Of a stretch of 61,469 nt of DNA, positions 29,922 through 40,983 are shown piece after piece. Within the stretch, counting starts at the first letter, position 1; each line of letters opens with the position of its first letter. Origin of the DNA: Propioniciclava sp. (GTDB taxonomy: Bacteria > Actinomycetota > Actinomycetes > Propionibacteriales > Propionibacteriaceae); contig NZ_JARKOT010000098.1 in assembly GCF_029977985.1 (NCBI RefSeq), positions 1-61,469 on the forward strand, written 5' to 3'. Below the pieces are notes generated by a model. It saw nothing but the letters and a program-made list of their open reading frames with translations. It ran no database searches and was not told the DNA's origin. The position numbers and the translations under genes were made by a program.

Positions 29922-31222
29922 CTCAGGACGCCTCGGGCGACCTCCCCGAAGCGTGGGGAGCAGCGACGGACAGCGGTGCGGACGCCGCCGGCTCCGTTCC
30001 TGCGCCGGAGGCTGCCCCCCCGGCCGCGGAGGCGCCACCCGCCCTGCCAAGCGCCCCGTCAACCGCACCGGCGGCGTCCATCGGCGAGCCGAGGCGCTGG
30101 TGGCATCGGTTCCGGCGCGTCGCCTCCTACGCGTCGGCCGAGGAACGCTACGACGGCGCCCCTGTCCTGCTCTCGGACGGAGACCCGAACAGTCTGCTCA
30201 ACAAATCGCCGTTCAGCATCGGTTTCTTCGCGACGCTGGGTGGCCTGGTGGCCGTGGCGCTCGTGGCGATGATCGGGGCCCTGCAGGGCATTGTCATCCT
30301 CGTCATCTTGGCACTGTTCCTCGCCCTGGGCCTGAACCCGGCGGTGGACTTCCTGCATCGCCGCGGCATCCCACGCCATTTCGCGGTGGGGCTGGTCGCG
30401 GTGTTGTTCCTGGCGTTCCTGGCGCTGGGCATCTGGGCGGTCGTGCCGGTGATCAGCCAGCAGGTGAACTTGCTCGTGCGTAACCTGCCCAACTATCTCA
30501 ACGAGCTGCGCGCCTCGGGTCCGCTGGCCGAGATCGAGGCCCGCTACGGCGTCATCGGTCGCCTGAACCAGATCATCACCAGCGGGTCCTGGGTGGAAGG
30601 CCTGTTCGGTGGCCTCTTGGGCGCCGGCATGGCCATCGCCAACGTGGTGTTCAGCCTGGTGATCACGCTCGTCCTGACCCTCTACTTCCTCGCGTCCCTG
30701 CCGTCGATCAAGGCCGCCATCTACGATCTGGCCCCTGCCTCCCAGCGGCCGCGCGTGCGCTACCTCGCGAACGAGATCTTCCGGCGTATCGGCGGCTACG
30801 TGGTCGGCCTGTTCATCGTGGTGGCCTGCGCGGGCACGACGGCGTTCATCTTCTTGAACATCGTCGGTCTCGGGCAGCTCTCGCTCGCGCTGGCGTTCGT
30901 CGTGGTGGTCTTCGCGTTCATCCCGATCGTCGGGCCGACCACGTCGATGCTCATCGTGTCGCTGATCGCCTATTCGATCTCGCCGCCCACCGGCGTGGCG
31001 ACCCTCGTGTTCTTCCTCATCTACCAGCAGGTCGACGTCTACGTGCTGCAGCCGCGCATCTTCCAGCGCTCGGTCAACGTGCCCGGAGCACTCGTCGTGC
31101 TGGCCGCCCTCAGCGGGGGCCTGCTCTTCGGCATCGCCGGCGCCCTCATCGCGATCCCGACGGCGGCGTCGCTGCTGTTGCTCTACCGCGAGGTGCTCAT
31201 CCCTGAGCTCGACCGGCGCTGA
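29918..31222 (+). CDS. AI-2E family transporter (multi-pass permease)
   Basis: A 434-residue protein with a Pro/Ala-rich cytosolic N-terminus of about 90 residues, then seven or eight predicted transmembrane helices typical of the AI-2E/TqsA/YdiK family (GLNPAVDFLHRRGIPRHFAVGLVAVLFL; FAFIPIVGPTTSMLIVSLIAY; YQQVDVYVLQPRIFQRSVNVPGALVVLAAL). Substrates vary across the family, including Na+/H+ exchange and autoinducer-2 export, so the name is not proof of AI-2 transport. GTG 29918 overlaps the DivIVA-like gene (GTGA). Confidence 0.9.
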   Translation: MTQDASGDLPEAWGAATDSGADAAGSVPAPEAAPPAAEAPPALPSAPSTAPAASIGEPRRWWHRFRRVASYASAEERYDGAPVLLSDGDPNSLLNKSPFSIGFFATLGGLVAVALVAMIGALQGIVILVILALFLALGLNPAVDFLHRRGIPRHFAVGLVAVLFLAFLALGIWAVVPVISQQVNLLVRNLPNYLNELRASGPLAEIEARYGVIGRLNQIITSGSWVEGLFGGLLGAGMAIANVVFSLVITLVLTLYFLASLPSIKAAIYDLAPASQRPRVRYLANEIFRRIGGYVVGLFIVVACAGTTAFIFLNIVGLGQLSLALAFVVVVFAFIPIVGPTTSMLIVSLIAYSISPPTGVATLVFFLIYQQVDVYVLQPRIFQRSVNVPGALVVLAALSGGLLFGIAGALIAIPTAASLLLLYREVLIPELDRR

Positions 31223-31225
31223 GGC

Positions 31226-31921
31226 TCAGAACAACCGGTCCTCGGCGTGGTCGATGCCGCGCAGGAGGTCGTAGTCGACCGTGACGCAGGTGATGCCGCG
31301 GGCGGCGGCCACCACCTTCGCCTGGGGCTTGATCTGCTGGGCCGCGAACACGCCCTGGACGGGTCGCAGGTGCGGGTCGGCGTTCAACAGCTCGAGGTAG
31401 CGGCTCAGCTGTTCGACACCGTCGATCTCCCCGCGCCGCTTAACCTCCACCGCGATGTGCGCGCCGGCGGCGTCCCGGAAGAGCAGATCCACGGGGCCCA
31501 CGGCGGTCGGGTACTCGCGACGCACCAGCGTCCAGCCGTCGCCGAAGGTGTCCGGGTTGTCGGCCAGCAGCACCTGGAGATGCGCCTCGACGCCGTCCTT
31601 GACGAGGCCGGGGTCGACGCCGAGCTCGTGGCTGGAGTCGTGCAGCACCTCGGCGATCGAGATGATGAGCCGGTCGTCGGCGGTGTTCGCCACCTCCCAC
31701 ACCTCGGCGAGCCCCGCCTCGGCCTCGACGGAGGCGTCCGGTGGCCGGACGGTGAGCGTGCAGGGCGGGTTCATCCAGTTCAGCGGTTTGTAGGCCCGGT
31801 CGTCGGCGTGGATCGCGACCGACCCGTCTGCCTTCGCCAGAATCAGCCGCTTCGCCATCGGCAGGTGGGCCGAGAGACGGCCGGCGTAGTCGACCTGGCA
31901 GCGGGCTATCAGCAGACGCAC
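31226..31921 (-). CDS. nucS: Mismatch-specific endonuclease NucS
   Basis: A 231-residue NucS/EndoMS, the actinobacterial non-canonical mismatch repair endonuclease that cuts both strands at mismatched bases. The PD-(D/E)xK nuclease residues are visible: D in [10 protein letters not shown] and E-x-K in [18 protein letters not shown]. The C-terminal residues EDRLF match the beta-clamp-binding tail of mycobacterial NucS. The N-terminal DNA-binding domain ([20 protein letters not shown]) is complete. The GTG start has TAAGCT 6 nt upstream. It ends 4 nt after the convergent AI-2E gene. Confidence 0.95.
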   Translation of the reverse strand: MRLLIARCQVDYAGRLSAHLPMAKRLILAKADGSVAIHADDRAYKPLNWMNPPCTLTVRPPDASVEAEAGLAEVWEVANTADDRLIISIAEVLHDSSHELGVDPGLVKDGVEAHLQVLLADNPDTFGDGWTLVRREYPTAVGPVDLLFRDAAGAHIAVEVKRRGEIDGVEQLSRYLELLNADPHLRPVQGVFAAQQIKPQAKVVAAARGITCVTVDYDLLRGIDHAEDRLF

Positions 31922-31927
31922 CCGGGA

Positions 31928-31945
31928 AGCTTACCGGCCTATGCT
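31928..31945. promoter_or_regulatory. Overlapping divergent -10 hexamers for nucS and the zinc-ribbon gene
   Basis: The 30-bp gap holds TAAGCT on the minus strand (31928-31933; 6 nt before GTG 31921) and TATGCT on the plus strand (31940-31945; 6 nt before ATG 31952). Both match leaderless geometry. The two promoters face away from each other only 6 bp apart, so RNA polymerase could not occupy both at once. Confidence 0.5.
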
Positions 31946-31951
31946 GTCGGC

Positions 31952-32227
31952 ATGGCTCGACGTGTCAGCAAGCATCTGCGCCCCGCGCGGCCGCTGCTGG
32001 CCTCAGGCTTCGCGCGCACCGAACAACGTCGCGACGGGGCGTGGCTCGTGCAGCCGATGGGCACCGGCCGCTCCGCGAAGGCGTACCTGTGCCCCGCCTG
32101 CAACCAGACCATCGCCCCCGGTGCGGCGCACGTGGTGGCGTGGCGGGCCGAGCCGAGCATCGGTTCGTCGCGGGCTGTCGACGCGCGCCGCCACTTCCAC
32201 ACCCCCTGCTGGGCCAGGTGGCAGTGA
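31952..32227 (+). CDS. Small zinc-ribbon protein, divergent to nucS
   Basis: A 91-residue protein with a basic N-terminus (MARRVSKHLRPARPL) and a probable zinc site: CPACNQTI about residues 49-56 and HFHTPCW near residue 85, giving C-x2-C and H-x3-C ligands. Similar proteins are often labelled ATP/GTP-binding in databases, but no P-loop is present here. The ATG start with TATGCT 6 nt upstream suggests a leaderless mRNA. The gene overlaps the following hydrolase by 4 nt and shares a tight divergent promoter with nucS. Function unknown. Confidence 0.7.
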   Translation: MARRVSKHLRPARPLLASGFARTEQRRDGAWLVQPMGTGRSAKAYLCPACNQTIAPGAAHVVAWRAEPSIGSSRAVDARRHFHTPCWARWQ

Positions 32228-33012
32228 CCGCCCTGTTCGCTCTCCCCCAAGGCTCCGGGACGCCCCGCGTCGCCTTCCTGCACGGACTGCTCGGGCAGGG
32301 CAAGAACTGGGCGACCATCGCAAAGGGCCTGGGCGACCGAGTGCCGTCGGTCCTGCTCGACCTCCCCAACCACGGCCGTAGCCCCTGGGTGGGCGACGTC
32401 TCCTACCCCCACTACGCCGACCTGGTCGCCGCCGACCTGCGCGCCCGCCTCGCCGGCCAGCGCGTCACCCTCGTGGGCCACTCGATGGGCGGCAAGGTCG
32501 CGATGGCACTGGCCCTTCGCCACGCGGACCTCCTCGACGGCCTCGTCGTCGTCGACATCCCGCCCGACCGCTCGGCCGGCGGCTACGGCTTCGCCACCTA
32601 CCTCGACGCCCTGGCTGCCATGCCGCTCGATCGGCTCACCTCCCGGGGGGACGCCGACCGGCGCCTCGCCCCCACGGTCGCCGACCCGGGTGTGCGGGCC
32701 TTCCTCTTGCAGAACCTGCACCGCGAGGGCCACGGCTGGCGTTGGCTGCCCAACCTGGCGGTCCTGCGCCGGAACATCGACGCGGTCAGCGGCTGGCCCG
32801 AGGTGATCGGACGCCCATGGCCCGGCCCGGTCCTGTGGGTGCGCGGCGCCGAGTCGCCCTACGTGCGCGACGAACACCGGCCCGCCATGCGGTCCCTCTT
32901 CCCGGCGGTCCGCTTGGTCACGATCAAGAACGCGTCCCACTGGGTGCACGCCGACGCCCCTGAGGCCGTCACGGCAACCCTGGCCGCGTTCCTGACCGCC
33001 GTCAGCCGCTGA
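32224..33012 (+). CDS. Alpha/beta hydrolase fold esterase (YbfF-like)
   Basis: A 262-residue alpha/beta hydrolase. The oxyanion HG motif (FLHGLLGQGKNW), the nucleophile elbow GHSMGG around residue 81, and the catalytic histidine in NASHWVHADAP are present. It resembles YbfF-type short-chain esterases and menaquinone-pathway homologues; the substrate is unknown. GTG 32224 overlaps the zinc-ribbon stop (GTGA) so translation is coupled. Its 3' end overlaps the convergent cyclophilin gene by 11 nt. Confidence 0.88.
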   Translation: MTALFALPQGSGTPRVAFLHGLLGQGKNWATIAKGLGDRVPSVLLDLPNHGRSPWVGDVSYPHYADLVAADLRARLAGQRVTLVGHSMGGKVAMALALRHADLLDGLVVVDIPPDRSAGGYGFATYLDALAAMPLDRLTSRGDADRRLAPTVADPGVRAFLLQNLHREGHGWRWLPNLAVLRRNIDAVSGWPEVIGRPWPGPVLWVRGAESPYVRDEHRPAMRSLFPAVRLVTIKNASHWVHADAPEAVTATLAAFLTAVSR

Positions 33013-33688
33013 CCACCGACCCGATCGTCGTGTCCGCGTACGGCACGCCCGTCCCGTCGGGGTTGGAGGTGTCGTGGCCCTGGTAGGCGATGTCGGCGAT
33101 CACCTGGTTGGACGCCTCGTCGAGGTGGCCGAACACGGTGTAGGCGGGCGGCAGATCGGTATCGGCGTAGACGAAGAAGAACTGCGACCCGTTCGTGTCG
33201 GGGCCGGCATTCGCCATCGCGAGCGTGCCGGCCGGATAGCCGGTCGTCTGCTCCAGTTCGTCGTCGAACGTGTAGCCCGGCCCGCCGCGGCCGGTACCCG
33301 TTGGATCCCCACACTGGAGGATGAACAGGCCGGTCGTGGCCAGCCGGTGGCAGGAAGTGCCGTCGAAGTAGCGTTGCGCGGCAAGGCTCTCGAACGAGGC
33401 GACCGTGCAGGGTGCCGCAGCACGGTCGAGGGTGAGGTGGACCGGCTGGCCGCCGATCGTGATCGTCATGTCGGCGGTGCCGGACGCGGGCACGTTGATG
33501 CCGTTGGGCAGGTCCACCGCTTTCGCGGGCTCCCCGCCGGGCCGGAAGTCGCAGGTCACCATGCCCGCCGCCGCCCCGGCGCTGGCCGCGCCGGTGCTTG
33601 CCGGCGTGGCCCCGCCGGTCGGGGACACGGCGCAGCCGACTGTCGCCAGCAGGCCGAGGGACACGAGGGCCATCCAGGTGCGCTTCAC
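33002..33688 (-). CDS. Cyclophilin-type peptidyl-prolyl isomerase, lipoprotein
   Basis: A 228-residue secreted peptidyl-prolyl cis-trans isomerase. The N-terminus is a lipoprotein signal (KRTWMALVSLGLLATVGC, with the lipobox cysteine C19), then a Ser/Thr/Ala-rich tether and a cyclophilin fold with YFDGTSCHRL, FILQCGDPTGTGRGGPGYTFDDE and NGSQFFFVYAD. The active-site phenylalanine/glutamine pattern is close to other bacterial secreted cyclophilins. It probably helps fold proteins outside the membrane. The GTG start is divergent to pduO. Confidence 0.92.
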   Translation of the reverse strand: MKRTWMALVSLGLLATVGCAVSPTGGATPASTGAASAGAAAGMVTCDFRPGGEPAKAVDLPNGINVPASGTADMTITIGGQPVHLTLDRAAAPCTVASFESLAAQRYFDGTSCHRLATTGLFILQCGDPTGTGRGGPGYTFDDELEQTTGYPAGTLAMANAGPDTNGSQFFFVYADTDLPPAYTVFGHLDEASNQVIADIAYQGHDTSNPDGTGVPYADTTIGSVVSG

Positions 33689-33705
33689 CGGACCAACCTC
33701 TCACA

Positions 33706-33711
33706 TAGGCT
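33706..33711 (+). promoter_or_regulatory. -10 hexamer TAGGCT for pduO (leaderless)
   Basis: TAGGCT, 6 nt, then ATG 33718. The spacing predicts a transcript starting at the ATG. No cobalamin riboswitch can fit in the short upstream gap. Confidence 0.5.
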
Positions 33712-33717
33712 GGCCCC

Positions 33718-34377
33718 ATGGTGAACCTGACGCGCATCTACACCCGAACCGGAGACGCGGGGTCCACCCGCCTTTCCGACATGTCCGAGACCCGCAAGAC
33801 CGACGTGCGCGTCGAGGCGTACGGCCAGGTCGACGAGGCGAACAGCGTCCTCGGTATCGCGCTCGCGGTCGGGCTTCCGGACGCCGTTGCCGAGGTCCTC
33901 ACCGAGGTTCAGAACGAGCTGTTCGACGTGGGCGCCGACCTGGCCACCCCGGTCGTTCCGGAACCCGCCTGGGCGCCCCTGCGGATCACCCAGCAGAGCA
34001 TCGACCGGCTGGAGGCGTGGTGCGACGCCTTCGGCGACCCCCTGCCCAACCTGGTGTCGTTCATCCTGCCCGGCGGCAGCCTCGGCGCCGCCCACCTCCA
34101 TCTCGCGCGCACCGTCGTCCGCCGCGCCGAGCGAGCCGGCTGGGCCGCGGCCGAGGCGTACGGACTGGGCGAACAGGAACCGGACGCCGCGGGCGGCGTC
34201 AACCCGCTCGCGTTGACCTACCTGAACCGGCTGTCCGACCTGCTGTTCATCCTGACCCGCGCCGTCAACGGCGCCGCGGGCGATGTGCTGTGGGTGCCGG
34301 GCAAGGACCGCGCCCCGGCCGACGCCCGCGCCGAACGGCAGCGGTCGCGCATCGAGGAGGCGCAGCGCGAGGGGTAG
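33718..34377 (+). CDS. pduO: Cob(I)yrinic acid a,c-diamide adenosyltransferase, PduO type
   Basis: A 219-residue PduO-type ATP:cob(I)alamin adenosyltransferase that makes adenosylcobalamin, the cofactor of methylmalonyl-CoA mutase. The ATP-binding N-terminus (RIYTRTGDAGSTRLSDMSETRKTDVRVEAYGQVDEANS) and the conserved LNRLSDLLFILTRAVN, together with the VRRAER helix, are intact. TAGGCT 6 nt before the ATG suggests leaderless expression. An adenosyltransferase gene lies next to DUF2550 and atpC in mycobacteria as well (Rv1314c). It is convergent with the DUF2550 gene. Confidence 0.94.
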   Translation: MVNLTRIYTRTGDAGSTRLSDMSETRKTDVRVEAYGQVDEANSVLGIALAVGLPDAVAEVLTEVQNELFDVGADLATPVVPEPAWAPLRITQQSIDRLEAWCDAFGDPLPNLVSFILPGGSLGAAHLHLARTVVRRAERAGWAAAEAYGLGEQEPDAAGGVNPLALTYLNRLSDLLFILTRAVNGAAGDVLWVPGKDRAPADARAERQRSRIEEAQREG

Positions 34378-34380
34378 CGG

Positions 34381-34824
34381 CTACGCGCGGTACGGGTCGC
34401 CGGGGGCACCCGCCTCGGTCCAGCTGTGGAAGGCGGTCAGGTGGTCGCGGTCCATGGCGAGCGCCGTGCCCGCGTGCGGCGGGCCCAGTTCGGCGACGAT
34501 CTGGCCGCCCAACAGGTCGCGGGCTTCCGGGGGCTCGGGGTCGCGCACGACGGCGACGACCAGCCGGGAGCGCTCCAGCACCACGCGTGGCCGGAAGGAG
34601 AGGCTGAACGTGCGGAACCATTCGAACCGATCGCCCGCGTAGCGGGCCGTGCCGAGCATCCAGCCCGAGCCGCGGCCCGGGATGGTCAAACGCGCAGAGC
34701 AGTCGAAGACCCGGCCACCGAACGACAGCCACAGGCGGCGCACGAGGAGCCCCAGCACCGGGAGCAGCACGGCGAGCGCCACCAGGGCGAGCAGAAGCTC
34801 ACCGAGTAGCACCACGTCCGGCAT
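34381..34824 (-). CDS. DUF2550 membrane protein
   Basis: A 147-residue DUF2550 protein with one N-terminal transmembrane helix (LLLALVALAVLLPVLGLLV) followed by a soluble domain (FDCSARL...YAGDRFEWFRTFSLSFRPRVVLERSRL). The family is conserved downstream of atpC in actinobacteria (Rv1312 in M. tuberculosis) but has no known function. It is the last gene of the ATP synthase run, 29 nt after atpC. Confidence 0.88.
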   Translation of the reverse strand: MPDVVLLGELLLALVALAVLLPVLGLLVRRLWLSFGGRVFDCSARLTIPGRGSGWMLGTARYAGDRFEWFRTFSLSFRPRVVLERSRLVVAVVRDPEPPEARDLLGGQIVAELGPPHAGTALAMDRDHLTAFHSWTEAGAPGDPYRA

Positions 34825-34853
34825 GGTCCTCCCTGGCCCTCAGGGACACCGCA

Positions 34854-35273
34854 TCAGTGTCGATCCGCCGCCTTGCGGGCCGCCCGCACCGCCGCGGTCG
34901 CACGATCGAAGTGATGGCGGGTGGTCTCGTCGTTCCGACCCTCCTCCAGCGCCTTCGTCGCATCGGCCAACTCACGCTCGGCGTCCGACAAGGTGATCTC
35001 CTGCGCCATCTTGGCGTATCCGCTGAGCAACGCGACCCTGTTCTCGAAAACGGACAGGAAGCCGCCGTCGATCGCCACGATCTCGCGCGTCCCGTCCATG
35101 GTCATCACCTCGGCCGCCGAAGGCACCAGCACGGCCAGCATGGGCTCGTGATTCGCCATGATGCCGATGTCGCCCTCGGTCGTCCGTGCGATGACGGACA
35201 GCACGTCACCCTCCCAGATGAGGCCGTCCGCGCTCACCACCTCGACGCGGAGCGGCTCGTCGGGCAACGCCAT
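34854..35273 (-). CDS. atpC: F1Fo ATP synthase subunit epsilon
   Basis: A 139-residue epsilon subunit with the N-terminal beta-sandwich (LRVEVVSADGLIWEGDVLSVIARTTEGDIGIMANHEPMLAVL) and a helical C-terminus. It is part of the rotor and can inhibit ATP hydrolysis. It follows atpD by 1 nt, and its stop ends the enzymatic gene set before DUF2550. Confidence 0.96.
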   Translation of the reverse strand: MALPDEPLRVEVVSADGLIWEGDVLSVIARTTEGDIGIMANHEPMLAVLVPSAAEVMTMDGTREIVAIDGGFLSVFENRVALLSGYAKMAQEITLSDAERELADATKALEEGRNDETTRHHFDRATAAVRAARKAADRH

Positions 35274-35274
35274 C

Positions 35275-37672
<2,398 letters not shown>

Positions 37673-37676
37673 CGGC

Positions 37677-39305
37677 TCAGCCCCTGACCACGATCTGCTC
37701 GGACTCCATCGAATCGTCGGCGAGGCGACGGGCGTGGTGCTCGTCGTCGGCGGTGCCTTGCTGCTCGGAGCGGAACTGCTCCTTCACCACGTCGATCTCC
37801 TTGCTCACCGCGGCGGCCGTGTCGTCGTCCCACACGTTGGTCTCCGCCAGCGTCGACAGGATCGACGTGTTGCGGCGCAGATGTTCGAGCAGTTCCTGCT
37901 CGAAGCGGAGCACCTCGTCGACGGCGATGTCGTCGAACTTGCCGTTCGTGCCCGCCCACACACTGACCACCTGCTCCGCCACCGGGTAGGGCGAGTACTG
38001 CGGCTGGCGCAGCAGCTCGGTGAGGCGAGCGCCCCGCTCCAACTGGCGGCGAGACGCGGCGTCCAGGTCGGATGCGAACATCGCGAACGCCTGCATGTCG
38101 CGGTATTGGGCCAGGCTGAGCTTCAGCGTGCCCGCAACCGACTTCATCGACTTCACCTGCGCCGCGCCGCCGACGCGGGACACCGAGATCCCGACGTCGA
38201 TGGCCGGCCGCTGGTTCGCGTTGAACAGGTCGGACTGCAGGAAGATCTGGCCGTCGGTGATCGAGATCACGTTGGTCGGGATGTAGGCCGAAACGTCGTT
38301 CGCCTTCGTCTCAATGATCGGCAGGCCGGTCATCGAACCGCCACCCAGCTCGTCGGAGAGCTTGGCGCAGCGCTCCAGCAGACGGGAGTGGAGGTAGAAG
38401 ACGTCGCCGGGGTAGGCCTCGCGGCCCGGCGGGCGGCGCAGCAGCAGCGACATCGCGCGGTAGGCCTCGGCCTGCTTGGTGAGGTCGTCGAAGATGATGA
38501 GCACGTGCTTGCCCGCGTACATCCAGTGCTGGCCGATGGCCGAACCGGCGTAGGGGGCGATGTACTTGAAACCGGCGGGGTCGGACGCCGGGGCGTGCAC
38601 GATCGTCGTGTACTCCATGGCTCCGGAATCCTCGAGGGTCTTCCGCAACGCCGCGATCGTCGACCCCTTCTGGCCGACCGCCACGTAGATGCACCGAACC
38701 TGCTTGGTCGGGTCGCCCGTCTCCCAGTTGGCCCGCTGGTTGATGATCGTGTCGACGGCGATGGCCGTCTTCCCGGTCTTGCGGTCGCCGATGATCAACT
38801 GACGCTGGCCGCGTCCGACCGGGATCATGGCGTCGATCGCTTTGATGCCGGTCTGCAGCGGCTCGCGGACCTCCTGGCGGTCCATGACGCCGGCAGCCTG
38901 GAGTTCGAGGACGCGGCGTCCCTCGTTCGGGATCTCGCCGAGGCCGTCGATCGGGTTGCCCATCGCGTCCACCGTGCGGCCGAGATAGCCGTCACCCACC
39001 GGAACGGACAGCACCTCGCCCGTGCGGCGCACCTGTGAACCCTCCTCGATCCCCTCGGAGTCACCGAGCACGACGACGCCGATCTCCCGCACGTCGAGGT
39101 TCAAGGCGATGCCCAGGGTGCCGTTGGCGAACTCCAGCAGCTCGTTGGCCATCGCGGAGGGCAGCCCCTCGACGCGGGCGATGCCGTCGCCCGACGTGGT
39201 GACGACGCCGATCTCCTCGCGCGTCGCGGCCTCGGGCGTGTAGTTCTCGACGAACCGGTCGAGCGCCGCGCGGATCTCGTCCGGTCGAATCGTCAGTTCC
39301 GCCAT
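37677..39305 (-). CDS. atpA: F1Fo ATP synthase subunit alpha
   Basis: A 542-residue alpha subunit with the nucleotide-binding motif [13 protein letters not shown], the N-terminal barrel ([20 protein letters not shown]) and the arginine-finger region [16 protein letters not shown]. The last 35 residues or so form a polar tail longer than in E. coli, as in mycobacterial AtpA, where the extension limits ATP hydrolysis. ATG 39305 follows an AAGGAC-type ribosome-binding site, 49 nt after atpH. Confidence 0.98.
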   Translation of the reverse strand: MAELTIRPDEIRAALDRFVENYTPEAATREEIGVVTTSGDGIARVEGLPSAMANELLEFANGTLGIALNLDVREIGVVVLGDSEGIEEGSQVRRTGEVLSVPVGDGYLGRTVDAMGNPIDGLGEIPNEGRRVLELQAAGVMDRQEVREPLQTGIKAIDAMIPVGRGQRQLIIGDRKTGKTAIAVDTIINQRANWETGDPTKQVRCIYVAVGQKGSTIAALRKTLEDSGAMEYTTIVHAPASDPAGFKYIAPYAGSAIGQHWMYAGKHVLIIFDDLTKQAEAYRAMSLLLRRPPGREAYPGDVFYLHSRLLERCAKLSDELGGGSMTGLPIIETKANDVSAYIPTNVISITDGQIFLQSDLFNANQRPAIDVGISVSRVGGAAQVKSMKSVAGTLKLSLAQYRDMQAFAMFASDLDAASRRQLERGARLTELLRQPQYSPYPVAEQVVSVWAGTNGKFDDIAVDEVLRFEQELLEHLRRNTSILSTLAETNVWDDDTAAAVSKEIDVVKEQFRSEQQGTADDEHHARRLADDSMESEQIVVRG

Positions 39306-39354
39306 CGCAAATCGTCCTTCACTGCGTCGTTGTGGTGTGGAGTGTTCGTGGTTG

Positions 39355-40149
39355 TCAGGCCAGCCGGCGGCGGGCGTCGTGGAGGCGACCCGCCACGGTG
39401 CCCTCGATCACCTCGTCGCCGAGGGTGACCCGGACGCCGCCCAGCACGGCCGGGTCGACGACGACGCGGACCTTCACGTCGCGGCCGACCTGCCGGGAGA
39501 GCGCCGTCCGCAGGCGGGCCAACTGGTCGTCGGAAAGGGGTCGGGCCACCTCGACCGTCGCCACCGCCCTTGAGCGCAGGTCGGCGGCCGTCTTCAGGTA
39601 GTCCTCGAGCGTCAGCTCGAACGTGCGGCGCCGGGCGCCGACGGCACGCCGGGCCAACTGGTCAGTCACGGCGTCCACCTTGCCGGCGAGGAGTCCGCCG
39701 AGCAGGTCGGTGCGGGCCGCGAGGTCGGTGCGGCGATCGCCCAGCGTCGCACGCAGGTCGGGGCTCGCCGCCACGAGGCGCTCCACCTTGAAGAGCTGGT
39801 CCTCGACCTCGTCGAGCCTGCCGGTGTCCTGGGCTTGCGTGAGCAGCGCCCGCACCGCCTGCCGCTCGAGGGCGTCGACCAGCTCGGTGGGGTTGCTCCA
39901 GCGCAGCTTGGCGGCCTCGGCGAGCACCGCGACGGCATCCGCGCCCGTCCGGGAGTCGAACAGCGCGTGCACCAGGTCGGCACGCGCGTCGTCCGGCGTC
40001 CCCGGGTCGGTCAGCGCACGCCGCAGAGCCGGCTGGCCGGCGACGGCGTCCGCGACCTCGAACAGGTCACCGGCGAGCGCGGCAGTCGCCTGCCGGGCAT
40101 CCAGGACGCCGTCGAGGGCCGACTGGCGGGCGGCGGAAGCGTTGCTCAT
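39355..40149 (-). CDS. atpH: F1Fo ATP synthase subunit delta
   Basis: A 264-residue delta subunit joining F1 to the peripheral stalk. It has the N-terminal helical domain and the C-terminal segment [54 protein letters not shown]. It is a separate protein here, unlike the b-delta fusion of mycobacteria. Start and atpF stop overlap by 4 nt (ATGA). Confidence 0.95.
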   Translation of the reverse strand: MSNASAARQSALDGVLDARQATAALAGDLFEVADAVAGQPALRRALTDPGTPDDARADLVHALFDSRTGADAVAVLAEAAKLRWSNPTELVDALERQAVRALLTQAQDTGRLDEVEDQLFKVERLVAASPDLRATLGDRRTDLAARTDLLGGLLAGKVDAVTDQLARRAVGARRRTFELTLEDYLKTAADLRSRAVATVEVARPLSDDQLARLRTALSRQVGRDVKVRVVVDPAVLGGVRVTLGDEVIEGTVAGRLHDARRRLA

Positions 40150-40688
40150 GCCTGCTCCACCCCCGCCGGCTGTTCGAGCTCGGCGATGAACCGATCGACC
40201 GTGCGGCGGGCGCGCTCGTCGTCGTCGAGCGACTCGCCCACGATGCGACCGGCGAGCGTGGTGGCCAGGCCACCCACCTCGGCGCGCAACTGATGCACGG
40301 CGGCAGCGCGTTCGGCCTCGATCTGGGCCTTGGCGCTCGCGAGCATGCGGCTCGACTCGTCGGCGGCCTGCTGGCGCATGTCGGCGATGATGGCCGCGCC
40401 CTGCGCCTTCGCCTCTTCGCGAATGCGGGAGGCCTCCTCGCGCGCGGTCGCGAGCTGGGCCTTGTACTCCTCCAGCGCAGCCGATGCCTCGGCCTGCGCC
40501 GCCTCGGCCTTCTCGATGCCGCCGGTAATGGCGGCCGTCCGCTCGGCGTACGTCTTCTCGAACATCGGCACGACGACCTTCCAGACGACCAGGAAGACGA
40601 CGCCGAAGAGGACGAGTCCGATGAAGAACTCCTCCGGGTGTTCGGGGAGCAGCGGGCCCAGCGGGGATTCTCCTGCGAGGGGCAGCAT
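40146..40688 (-). CDS. atpF: F1Fo ATP synthase subunit b
   Basis: A 180-residue b subunit: one N-terminal membrane helix (FFIGLVLFGVVFLVVWKVVVPMFEKTYAERT) and a long alanine/glutamate-rich coiled coil that forms the stator stalk. It overlaps atpH by 4 nt and follows atpE by 13 nt. Confidence 0.95.
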   Translation of the reverse strand: MLPLAGESPLGPLLPEHPEEFFIGLVLFGVVFLVVWKVVVPMFEKTYAERTAAITGGIEKAEAAQAEASAALEEYKAQLATAREEASRIREEAKAQGAAIIADMRQQAADESSRMLASAKAQIEAERAAAVHQLRAEVGGLATTLAGRIVGESLDDDERARRTVDRFIAELEQPAGVEQA

Positions 40689-40701
40689 GGGAGCCCTCAG
40701 A

Positions 40702-40935
40702 TCAGCCCAGCACGAAGGCGAGGGCGATGCCGATGATGGCGAGCGCCTCGACCACCGCGAAGCCGATCCACGCGGTGCCCATCATGGCGCCGCGGGCCTC
40801 GGGCTGGCGCGCCGTGCCGTTGATGACGCTGGCGAAGATCCAGGCCACGCCGAGAGCCGGGCCGAGCGTGGCGAGCGCGTAGCCGATCATGTTGATCGAG
40901 CCGTTGATGTTGATTTCCATCAGGGTGGAAAGCAT
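40702..40935 (-). CDS. atpE: F1Fo ATP synthase subunit c
   Basis: A 77-residue c-ring subunit with two membrane helices. The ion-binding carboxylate is E63 ([17 protein letters not shown]). Helix 1 lacks the glutamine typical of sodium-binding rings, so proton coupling is expected. The polar loop RQPEA contacts the rotor. ATG 40935 has AAGGA about 10 nt upstream; ATG 40920 is an alternative. Confidence 0.95.
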   Translation of the reverse strand: MLSTLMEININGSINMIGYALATLGPALGVAWIFASVINGTARQPEARGAMMGTAWIGFAVVEALAIIGIALAFVLG

Positions 40936-40983
40936 GGGTCAGGATTCCTTTCGGACGGATTCTTCTGGGCGAAGTCTGGGTCT

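Noticed and set aside
33689-33717. Cobalamin riboswitch before pduO
   Set aside because: Only 29 bp separate the divergent start codons, too short for the roughly 200-nt B12 element.
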